10,963 nucleotides of DNA from an uncultured Barnesiella sp. GTDB taxonomy: Bacteria > Bacteroidota > Bacteroidia > Bacteroidales > Barnesiellaceae_A. The stretch covers positions 1 to 10,963 of the forward strand of contig CAJGDT010000042.1 of assembly GCA_904502265.1 (NCBI GenBank), given 5' to 3'. The translations under genes were made by a program, and so were the position numbers. The notes under the pieces are model-generated. The model saw only the letters and a list, made by a program, of their open reading frames with translations, searched no databases and was not told where the DNA came from. Positions 1 through 6,177 of this stretch are shown here, in pieces. How positions within the stretch are numbered: position 1 is the first letter of the stretch; the number at the start of each line of letters is the position of its first letter.

Positions 1-591
1 CGGCTCTCTTTTTACTGTAAAAATACCCGTTGTACGCAATATCACATATTTCGTAATCTGCTCGTTCGACTTAAAGCCGATACCCTCTATCACCTCTTCA
101 CCATCGACTATGCGTATCGCTGAGTCGGAATAGATTTCGCGTGCTTGCTGATCCCAATAGAGCTGTTGGGTATAGAATTTCTTTCCTTCAGTATTTTCTA
201 TATGCACATTACCACTCAAGAGCCACTTTTGAGGCTTCTTGTAGTATATTGCCGTATCGCCTTCTATCATGGTTTCGGTTACAAACAGTGTATCAAACTG
301 CTCAACATATATACCTTGAGGAAAATACCAATAAGGATCTTCGGTATTCTCACCCTCATACATATACCACAAAGGCGCCTCTATGCGATATCGAGTCACT
401 CCCGAGTCGGATATTAGCGTATTCACATCACAAGTGTACATGGATGGCAGGCTATCTACATTTTCATAACCCTCTACCACCTCGGTCTTGCTACCCGAAC
501 AAGCTGCCAAAAGCAGTATACAACAATGGGCCACACTCGACACTCGCGTTAGCCACAAAAAATCAGCAGTATAAGCTTCTCTAAATCTCAT
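1..591 (-). CDS. lptC: LptC-like LPS-export lipoprotein (3' end beyond window edge)
   Basis: The frame is open from an ATG at 591 to the window edge (197 codons visible, no stop). In the Bacteroidota, LptC links the LptBFG transporter in the inner membrane to the periplasmic bridge that carries LPS to the outer membrane. A hydrophobic segment ends in a lipobox-like LLAAC with Cys31. It is followed by motifs I recognise from Bacteroidota LptC proteins: SDSGVTRYRIEAP (61-73), PYWYFPQGIYVEQFDTLF (86-103), W-LSGNVHIEN (123-133), QLYWDQQAREIYSD (143-156) and a closing TTGIF (187-191). Family members usually end soon after that last motif, so probably only a few residues are missing. The 16 residues before the usual-looking signal peptide are unusual. 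GTG codons at residue 17 (position 543) or residue 20 are alternative starts. Unlike the proteases, no TTTG/TAnnTTTG promoter is visible in the 56 bp upstream. Sure of the family, less sure of the start. Confidence 0.85.
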   Translation of the reverse strand, partial: MRFREAYTADFLWLTRVSSVAHCCILLLAACSGSKTEVVEGYENVDSLPSMYTCDVNTLISDSGVTRYRIEAPLWYMYEGENTEDPYWYFPQGIYVEQFDTLFVTETMIEGDTAIYYKKPQKWLLSGNVHIENTEGKKFYTQQLYWDQQAREIYSDSAIRIVDGEEVIEGIGFKSNEQITKYVILRTTGIFTVKREP

Positions 592-602
592 TTTACGAAC
601 AA

Positions 603-630
603 GAGGGTTATGCCTCATGGCATAACCCTC
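603..630 (-). terminator. Perfect 12-bp hairpin between protease copy 3 and lptC
   Basis: Arms 603-614 and 619-630 are exact inverted repeats (GAGGGTTATGCC and its complement) around a TCAT loop. Read on the minus strand the hairpin follows the protease stop codon by about 17 nt, and its 3' arm ends 11 nt before the lptC ATG. The sequence after it (TTGTTCG) is a poor U-tract, so it may be a weak or leaky terminator, an RNA-processing or stability hairpin, or a control element for lptC translation. Confidence 0.6.
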
Positions 631-647
631 CATTTATAAGGATTTGA

Positions 648-2294
648 TTATTTCTTGATGAAAGTCTTTACACCTACACCATCGTTGTGTACATATTGCA
701 AGATGTATGTACCGGCTGCAAGCGACGATACGTTCACCTCGTTCTTATAGCCATTGAGCGCACCGGCTTGTACTTGTGCACCGGCTACCGAGTAGATAGC
801 ATAGTTACCACCTACAACGGGTACTTCGATAGTTACCACATCCGATGCGATTGAGGGATACACTCGCATGGCATCGCTCATAACACTCTCTACAGCCTCG
901 TTTGCAACAATTTGGATAGTAAATTGCTTTTCAAACGACTCGCCTGTATCGGCATTGGTCACTGTCATCAACAACGATTTGAACGAGTTCTTATCCTCTA
1001 CGGTCTTGGTCGATACAAGTTTACCATCCACTACTTGATAGGGCGACGCGGTATGTTTTCCGGCTACATTTTTAGGACCTTTCATTTCATACACAAAATT
1101 CGCCTCGGGATCTTCGCACAATACAATTACATCGGCAAGTGCTACACCGGCTTCAGTACCCACGACAAATGTTGTGGTACTCAACTCCAATCCATAAGGA
1201 GCAGTTGTGGGAGCACCAACGCCCAAGACAGCTGTATTATTTTCAGGGAATGTCATGCCTTGGTAAGCATCTTCCATCTTATCAATATCGAAATAGCCAT
1301 TACCATAGCCACCCCAACCCCAGTTGACGTGTACTTTTTGTGTTGCATTCTTCCAGCCATCGAGATTCCAGCAGTGGCCACCCATTTCACCTGAACCGAA
1401 GTAGATTACTACACGGCCCAAAACGATATCTTGAACCAGCATCTCCAACCACTTATTAGGATTGGCATCTTTTTCTACAAATCGCAACAATGTAGGGTCA
1501 TAGCAGAAGAAGGTTTCCAACGCTGTCTTAGCAATAGAGTTTCCTGCACCCGATCCCTCGGGAGTGTATTCCATATCAACCGACACACCGCAGTGATACA
1601 ACAAACGTGCTATCTCGTCAGTATCGCCGTTATCCATTGCTACCCAGTCATAAGGCTCCTCTTCGCTATAGTTGATGCTCAACATACCTACACCTGCACA
1701 GTTGTACGAGTGCTTTCCTTGAGGAGCTACAGGATATTGTTGCACCATCATGGCCTGAGTCATACCTACTGCCACACAACCTACAAGCGTCGGCTTACCA
1801 TCAACCTTAGGACAATACTTATTGAAGGGATTGCCTTGGTCGAGATCGCGCTTGATAAGGGGTGCAACATCGGGCATATCAAGCTCTGTTACAGCCTTGC
1901 GCATCATGGCACGCTCCCAGCCGTCATGCTTGGCAACACCGGCGGTTTGAGCCACTTTTACAATATGTTGTGCACACACATCAAGAGCAAATTGCATAGG
2001 CTCGGGTGCCACAAACGCATCTGTTGTGTTGTAACCGATAATAGGGTCGGTAGATGATTGAGCCGATACAATAGCCCAACCTCCTTCGTTATATTCAACA
2101 ACATAGTAGGCAGGCACTCCGTCATGCTCTACAAGACGCACGGTTGCATCATCGGCTCCGCGCCACTCATTATCGAGCATCAAATAGTTATCGGCTGTTT
2201 GTTTAGCCACCTCGGGCGAAACAACTTCGGCTTGCAACATCATAGTGCTCAGCACCATGATGGCTGTGAGTGATAGTGTGAAGAACTTTTTCAT
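648..2294 (-). CDS. Secreted C10 (streptopain-like) cysteine protease with T9SS sorting domain, copy 3
   Basis: This 548-residue protein is a predicted extracellular cysteine endopeptidase related to Streptococcus SpeB and, by architecture, to the C10 proteases of Porphyromonas and Prevotella (PrtT, interpain). Residues 1-22 form a signal peptide. Residues about 23-135 resemble the I69/C10 propeptide, with YYVVEY and GGWAIVSAQS at 63-80, and probably keep the zymogen inactive. The catalytic domain (about 142-362) carries DQGNPFNKYCP, whose Gln153 matches the SpeB oxyanion-hole Gln. It also has nucleophile Cys173 in VGCVAVGMTQ, a SpeB-like GVSVDMEY...GSGAG loop (236-251), His307 in GGHCWNLDGW and HVNWGWGG (322-329). 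A beta-rich linker (about 365-465) precedes a type A T9SS sorting domain (about 475-548; VYPS, YSVAGAQV, LAAGTYIL, KTFIKK). The ATG start is clear and has a promoter 32 bp upstream. This copy keeps GG before His and GSGAG, and is closest to SpeB in those loops. Confidence 0.9.
   Translation of the reverse strand: MKKFFTLSLTAIMVLSTMMLQAEVVSPEVAKQTADNYLMLDNEWRGADDATVRLVEHDGVPAYYVVEYNEGGWAIVSAQSSTDPIIGYNTTDAFVAPEPMQFALDVCAQHIVKVAQTAGVAKHDGWERAMMRKAVTELDMPDVAPLIKRDLDQGNPFNKYCPKVDGKPTLVGCVAVGMTQAMMVQQYPVAPQGKHSYNCAGVGMLSINYSEEEPYDWVAMDNGDTDEIARLLYHCGVSVDMEYTPEGSGAGNSIAKTALETFFCYDPTLLRFVEKDANPNKWLEMLVQDIVLGRVVIYFGSGEMGGHCWNLDGWKNATQKVHVNWGWGGYGNGYFDIDKMEDAYQGMTFPENNTAVLGVGAPTTAPYGLELSTTTFVVGTEAGVALADVIVLCEDPEANFVYEMKGPKNVAGKHTASPYQVVDGKLVSTKTVEDKNSFKSLLMTVTNADTGESFEKQFTIQIVANEAVESVMSDAMRVYPSIASDVVTIEVPVVGGNYAIYSVAGAQVQAGALNGYKNEVNVSSLAAGTYILQYVHNDGVGVKTFIKK
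651..1094 (-). repeat. Shared 3' module of protease copy 3 (linker plus T9SS tail)
   Basis: This part encodes residues 401-548 of copy 3. By hand count it is about 87% identical in protein to the same part of copy 2 (2467-2910), and it is also very similar to copy 1 (4298-4741). The catalytic segment 241-300 of copies 2 and 3 is only about 42% identical. Many synonymous positions are also shared, so the conservation is at DNA level too. Confidence 0.85.
756..842. repeat. 87-bp block identical to 4403-4489
   Basis: I compared this block base by base with 4403-4489 and found no difference over 87 bp. It lies inside the T9SS-domain coding sequence of protease copy 3. The equivalent segment of the middle copy (about 2572-2658) differs at several third-codon positions. 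Confidence 0.93.
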
Positions 2295-2325
2295 ATTCGC
2301 TGGTTTATATTCTTTTTTGCGCTTG

Positions 2326-2357
2326 CAAAGAAAAGAAATTATACCTTATTATGCAAA
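2326..2357 (-). promoter_or_regulatory. Bacteroidales-type promoter of protease copy 3
   Basis: On the minus strand a -33 TTTG (2357-2354) is followed by 20 bp and then TTTCTTTG (2333-2326), one base off the Bacteroides -7 consensus TAnnTTTG. The predicted transcript starts about 25 nt before the ATG. Spacing and box match the promoters of the other two proteases, and 15 bp around the -7 box are identical to that of copy 2. Confidence 0.65.
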
Positions 2358-2400
2358 TCGTCCGATAGTTTTTGCATCTTTTTTTGATTTTTATCACAAC

Positions 2401-2441
2401 AAAAAAATGGGTGGCAGCTCCACTTACGAGCAACCACCCAT
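2401..2441 (-). terminator. Intrinsic terminator of protease copy 2
   Basis: On the minus strand, ATGGGTGG (2441-2434) pairs perfectly with CCACCCAT (2414-2407). A GCTC/GAGC inner stem sits beyond a short internal mismatch, and a run of seven T follows (2407-2401). It begins about 22 nt after the stop codon and separates copy 2 from the promoter of copy 3. Confidence 0.85.
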
Positions 2442-2463
2442 CTTTACTATTATCTTATATCTC

Positions 2464-4110
2464 TTACTTCTTGATGAAGGTCTTCACGCCAACACCATTA
2501 TTGTGTACATATTGCAATATGTAAGTACCTGCAGCAATATTAGCTACATTTACCTCATTCTTGTAGCTATCGAGCGCACCGGCTTGTACTTGAGCACCGG
2601 CTACCGAGTAGATAGCATAGCTACCACCCACAACGGGCACTTCGATAGTTACCACATCCGATGCAATTGAGGGATAAACGCGCATAGCATCGCTCAACAC
2701 ACCTTCTACTGCATCATCGGCCACAATTTGTATAGTAAATTGTTTTTCATACGATTCACCTGTATTGGCATTAGTCACTGTCATCAACAACGATTTGAAC
2801 GAGTTCTTATCCTCTACAGTCTTGGTCGATACAAGTTTACCATCTACCACTTGATAGGGCGACTCGATATGCTTACCTGCCACGTTTTTAGGACCTTTGA
2901 GATCAAATATAAAGTTGGCAGTTTCGTCTTCGCATGAGACTTTCACATCGGCAAGTGCTACACCGGCCTCAGTTCCCAATACAAATTGAGTTGTACTCAA
3001 TGACAAACCATAAGGTGCTGTTGTAGGCGCACCAACACCGATGATAGCACCATTGTCATAGGGGAAGCTCATACCTTGGTATTTATCTTCCATCGCATTG
3101 ATTTTGTAGTAGCCATTACCATAGCCACCCCAACCCCAGTTGACGTGCACCATCTTGGTCGATTGTTTCCATCCGTCAAGGTTCCAACAGTGACCACTAT
3201 TTTCGCTTTGACCACGATATACGATTACACGGCCCAACAACAACTCATCGAGCAATATCTCGAGCCAAGCTTCGTCGGTCTTAGGCTTGTCGATATAGCG
3301 AACGATGTTCTCATCGTAACCAAAGTTACGAGGCAAAGCTTGTGCTACGAGGGGAGTCATTGCACCCGATCCTTCGAGACCATACTCCATACCTACCGAC
3401 ACGCCACAATGATACAACAAACGAGCTATCTCGTCCATATCACCATTGTACATAGCATCCCAGTCATAGGGCTCCTCTAGATCGTAGTTAATAGATTGAA
3501 GACCGGCATTAGAACTATTGTATGAATATTTGCCATTAGGTCTTTCGGGGTAGCGAGCCACCATCATAGCTTGACCCATACCTACTGCCACACAACCTAC
3601 CAAAGCATTTTGACCATCAATTTTGGGACAATATTTGTTGAAGGGGTCACCTTGGTTAAGGTCTACAGTAATAAGGGGATCGATATCGGGAGTGTTATCT
3701 ATATCGGCGGCAGGCTTACGGCGCATTTCCTCATTCCATGCCACATGAGCCTCGGTAGTCAATTCGGCCTCTTTCACAATACGATTGGCACATATATCGA
3801 GCACATATTGCATAGGCTCGGGCACTACATAAGCACCTGTATGATTGTATGCTATGAGAGGATCGGATGTCGATTGAGCCGACACGATAGCCCATCCGCC
3901 TTTACTATATTCTATTACATAGTAAGCAGGCACACCATCGCACTCTGCGAGTTGCATAGTAGCCTCTCCTTCACCCATCCATTCACTGTCTTGCATCAAT
4001 ATGCTCTCGGCAGTAGCCTTAGCGACTTCTTGCGACACAACCTCGGCACGAACCATCATCGAAGCACACGCTACCAAAGAAGATACCAATACGATAAAAA
4101 ACTTTTTCAT
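2464..4110 (-). CDS. Secreted C10 (streptopain-like) cysteine protease with T9SS sorting domain, copy 2
   Basis: From the ATG at 4110 this is a 548-residue protein, co-linear without gaps with copy 3. The open frame reaches a TTG three codons upstream (4119), but MKKFF at 4110 matches the paralogues and gives a normal signal peptide (1-22). The order is I69-like propeptide (about 23-135), catalytic domain (about 142-362), beta linker and T9SS type A tail (about 475-548). Active-site residues visible are Gln153 (NQGDPFNKYCP), Cys173 (VGCVAVGMGQ), His307 (SGHCWNLDGW) and Asn324-Trp325 (HVNWGWGG). Specificity loops differ from copy 3: GSGAMTP replaces GSGAGNS, and QSENSGH replaces SGEMGGH. It should be exported by Sec, translocated by T9SS, and anchored or released outside the cell. 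Its own promoter and terminator bracket it, so it need not be co-transcribed with its neighbours. Substrate unknown. Confidence 0.9.
   Translation of the reverse strand: MKKFFIVLVSSLVACASMMVRAEVVSQEVAKATAESILMQDSEWMGEGEATMQLAECDGVPAYYVIEYSKGGWAIVSAQSTSDPLIAYNHTGAYVVPEPMQYVLDICANRIVKEAELTTEAHVAWNEEMRRKPAADIDNTPDIDPLITVDLNQGDPFNKYCPKIDGQNALVGCVAVGMGQAMMVARYPERPNGKYSYNSSNAGLQSINYDLEEPYDWDAMYNGDMDEIARLLYHCGVSVGMEYGLEGSGAMTPLVAQALPRNFGYDENIVRYIDKPKTDEAWLEILLDELLLGRVIVYRGQSENSGHCWNLDGWKQSTKMVHVNWGWGGYGNGYYKINAMEDKYQGMSFPYDNGAIIGVGAPTTAPYGLSLSTTQFVLGTEAGVALADVKVSCEDETANFIFDLKGPKNVAGKHIESPYQVVDGKLVSTKTVEDKNSFKSLLMTVTNANTGESYEKQFTIQIVADDAVEGVLSDAMRVYPSIASDVVTIEVPVVGGSYAIYSVAGAQVQAGALDSYKNEVNVANIAAGTYILQYVHNNGVGVKTFIKK
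2467..2910 (-). repeat. Shared 3' module of protease copy 2 (linker plus T9SS tail)
   Basis: This part encodes residues 401-548 of copy 2. It shares a 42-bp exact match with copy 3 around the codons for NSFKSLLMTVT, and long near-identical runs through the sorting domain. Differences from copy 3 are mostly conservative (V/I, D/N, S/A). Confidence 0.85.
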
Positions 4111-4156
4111 TTCTCTCAAATTAAGGATTAATTGTGATTGTCTTTTTTTCGGGGTA

Positions 4157-4188
4157 CAAAGAAAAGAAATTGTCGCATAAATTCCAAA
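4157..4188 (-). promoter_or_regulatory. Bacteroidales-type promoter of protease copy 2
   Basis: On the minus strand TTTG (4188-4185) is followed by 20 bp and then TTTCTTTG (4164-4157). Box and spacing are the same as in the copy 3 promoter, and the 15 bp ending at the -7 box are identical. The predicted start of transcription is about 40 nt before the ATG at 4110. Confidence 0.65.
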
Positions 4189-4227
4189 TTTATACTACTA
4201 TATCAACTCTTTTTTACCAAATATCAA

Positions 4228-4272
4228 ATAAAAAAGAAAGATGGAATTGCCCTGACCGAGCAACTCCATCTT
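4228..4272 (-). terminator. Intrinsic terminator of protease copy 1
   Basis: On the minus strand, arm 4272-4260 pairs with 4250-4238 over 13 positions, one of them a G-U wobble. The loop is 9 nt, and a T-rich run TCTTTTTTATTT follows. It starts about 22 nt after the stop codon at 4295. This is a strong rho-independent terminator. Confidence 0.9.
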
Positions 4273-4294
4273 CTATATCAAGTTTTACTAAAAA

Positions 4295-5965
4295 TTACTT
4301 CTTAATAAAGGTTTTCACACCCACACCATTATTGTGTACATATTGCAAGATGTAAGTACCGGCAGCGAGTGAAGCCACATTTACTTCATTTTTGTAAGCA
4401 TCGAGCGCACCGGCTTGTACTTGTGCACCGGCTACCGAGTAGATAGCATAGTTACCACCTACAACGGGTACTTCGATAGTTACCACATCGGCTGCTACCG
4501 AGGGATATACACGCATAGCATCGCTCATTACGCTTTCTACGGCATCATTGGTTACAAGTTGAATATTGAATTCGCGTTGGTATGACTCGCCTGTATTGGT
4601 ATTGGTTACTGTGATAAGTATATACTTAAACGAGTTCTTATCCTCAACAGTCTTAGTCGATACGAGCTTGCCATCAACTACTTGATAGGGCGACTCGATA
4701 TGCTTACCTGCTACGTTTTTAGGACCTTTCAAATCGTATTCAAACGCAGCCTCGGGATCTTCGCATGACACTACTACGTCGGCCAATGCTACGCCGGCCT
4801 CGGTACCCAATACAAAGTCGGTTGTACTCAATGAAATACCATAGGGAGCTGTTGAGGGCTTGCCAATACCGAATACTGCACCATGGTGGTACAAGAACGA
4901 AATACCTTGATAAGAGTCGGTCATGTTGTCGAGGCTAAAGTAACCGTCGCCATAGCCACCCCAACCCCAGTTACAGTGCACCATTTGGCTCGATTGTTTC
5001 CAACCATCGATATTCCAACAGTGACCACCATTACCGGCCTCATCGGCAGCACCCATGTACATTACTACGCGACCATTGAGCAAGTCGGTAAAAATCTTTT
5101 CGTACCATGCATCATCGGTATATTGCACACGAGCCACTGCATGTACACGTTGCTTGTCGTATTGGAAGTTGCGAACAAGTGCTTTAGCAGCATCTTCGAT
5201 GTAAGCACCCGAGAATGTAAGGCTATACATCATATTGATAGATACACCTGCATGGTAAAGCAAACGAGCTACCTCATCGTAGTTACCGGTTTGCTCACAT
5301 TGGAACATAGCATCCCAATCATAAGCAGGCTCATCATCATAAACAATCGAAAGTTTGATATTTTGGTGCTTATATGAGTTTTTACCCACAGGGCGCTCAG
5401 GATAGCGTTGTACCATCATTGATTGAGTCATAGCCACAGCCACACAACCTACCAACGCATTCTTGCCATCAATTTTGGGGCAATACTTGTTGTAGGGAGT
5501 ATTTTGATTGAGGTTTACTGTAACCATGGGAGCAATGTCGGGAACAGTTGCAGGGTCAGTCGCAGGCTTGCGTTGCATTACACGTTTCCAATCGGCATGC
5601 TCTACAGCCACTCCATCAATAGCGCGAGCAGTAATCATCTTAGCATTGAAGTCGAGCAATTCAGCCAATGCACCACGAGCAGCAAATTCGCCCACAGTAT
5701 TGTAACCAATAACAGGTTGCGATGATGTTTGAGCCGACACAATAGCCCAACCACCGGTGGTATATTGCACTACATAGTATGCAGGCACACCATTGTGCTC
5801 TACAAGGCGCACTTGAGCGTCGGTAGCACCATGCCACTCATTGTCGAGTGCCAAGAAGTTATCGGCAGTTTGCTTGGCCATTTCGGTAGTTACCACCTCG
5901 GCCGAGAGAGTCATGCACATTACCGATACTACGGCAGCGGCAAAAAGAGTAAAAATTTTCTTCAT
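4295..5965 (-). CDS. Secreted C10 (streptopain-like) cysteine protease with T9SS sorting domain, copy 1
   Basis: I place the start at the ATG at 5965 (556 residues). The frame stays open to a TTG at 6016, but that codon lies inside the predicted -7 promoter box, and MKKIFTLF gives a proper signal peptide (1-22). The order is the same as in the other copies: I69-like propeptide with GGWAIVSAQT (71-80), catalytic domain, linker and T9SS type A tail (about 483-556). Catalytic signatures are NQNTPYNKYCP (Gln154), VGCVAVAMTQ (Cys174), GGHCWNIDGW (His315) and HCNWGWGG (330-337). This is the most divergent enzyme. It has about four extra residues near 221-231, three extra just before the catalytic His, TFSGAY in place of the GSGA loop, and a Cys directly before the conserved Asn-Trp where the others and SpeB have Val. 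It lies next to the SusCD operon but has its own promoter. Confidence 0.9.
   Translation of the reverse strand: MKKIFTLFAAAVVSVMCMTLSAEVVTTEMAKQTADNFLALDNEWHGATDAQVRLVEHNGVPAYYVVQYTTGGWAIVSAQTSSQPVIGYNTVGEFAARGALAELLDFNAKMITARAIDGVAVEHADWKRVMQRKPATDPATVPDIAPMVTVNLNQNTPYNKYCPKIDGKNALVGCVAVAMTQSMMVQRYPERPVGKNSYKHQNIKLSIVYDDEPAYDWDAMFQCEQTGNYDEVARLLYHAGVSINMMYSLTFSGAYIEDAAKALVRNFQYDKQRVHAVARVQYTDDAWYEKIFTDLLNGRVVMYMGAADEAGNGGHCWNIDGWKQSSQMVHCNWGWGGYGDGYFSLDNMTDSYQGISFLYHHGAVFGIGKPSTAPYGISLSTTDFVLGTEAGVALADVVVSCEDPEAAFEYDLKGPKNVAGKHIESPYQVVDGKLVSTKTVEDKNSFKYILITVTNTNTGESYQREFNIQLVTNDAVESVMSDAMRVYPSVAADVVTIEVPVVGGNYAIYSVAGAQVQAGALDAYKNEVNVASLAAGTYILQYVHNNGVGVKTFIKK
4298..4741 (-). repeat. Shared 3' module of protease copy 1 (linker plus T9SS tail)
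   Basis: This part encodes residues 409-556 of copy 1. It matches the tails of copies 2 and 3 in blocks such as KGPKNVAGKH, VDGKLVSTKTVEDKNSFK, SDAMRVYPS, VVTIEVPVVGG and GVGVKTFIKK. Confidence 0.85.
4403..4489. repeat. 87-bp block identical to 756-842
   Basis: This is the copy 1 partner of the exact repeat in copy 3. It covers 29 codons of the T9SS sorting domain with no synonymous change between the outer copies of the array. Confidence 0.93.
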
Positions 5966-6013
5966 CTTTTGAGATTGTAATGTGGTGTTAAATTTGATGT
6001 AATTTTCAGGGTG

Positions 6014-6045
6014 CAAAGATAAACAATCTATTACACAATAACAAA
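6014..6045 (-). promoter_or_regulatory. Bacteroidales-type promoter of protease copy 1
   Basis: On the minus strand TTTG (6045-6042) is followed by 20 bp and then TATCTTTG (6021-6014), a perfect match to TAnnTTTG. Transcription should begin near 6007, giving a leader of about 40 nt before the ATG at 5965. This rules out the TTG at 6016 as a start. It is the best of the three protease promoters by consensus. Confidence 0.75.
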
Positions 6046-6120
6046 GGGATTAATATTTTTTATAAAGATGCAATAAACTACATACCGGCAACACTCGAGT
6101 TTCTCAACGGCTCTATAAAC

Positions 6121-6155
6121 AAAAAGAGATCGCACCATGGGTGCGACCTCTTTTA
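6121..6155 (-). terminator. Intrinsic terminator of the SusCD operon
   Basis: Arms 6122-6136 and 6140-6154 form a 15-bp stem with one G-U wobble and a 3-nt loop. On the minus strand the stem ends in CTCTTTTT and more T-rich sequence. It begins about 23 nt after the stop of the last lipoprotein gene, so it closes the operon before the protease array. Confidence 0.92.
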
Positions 6156-6177
6156 TATAATTCTCAACTTAGAAAAA

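Noticed and set aside
912..1394. Long plus-strand open frames opposite the protease genes (also 141-584, 1431-2057, 3571-4131, 4883-5377)
   Set aside because: They mirror the minus-strand genes, have no recognisable domains, and the same shadow frames recur at matching places in the paralogues. The minus-strand proteins are clearly real families.
4111..4119. Three-codon extension of protease copy 2 from a TTG at 4119
   Set aside because: The ATG at 4110 aligns with both paralogues and is the normal start codon.
648..5965. A mobile element or recombination cassette built from the three repeats
   Set aside because: No transposase, integrase, terminal inverted repeats or attachment-site-like duplications are visible; the repeats are paralogous genes.
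5966..6016. N-terminal extension of protease copy 1 from a TTG at 6016
   Set aside because: The TTG lies in the -7 promoter box, the extension has no signal-peptide character, and both paralogues start at the MKK equivalent.
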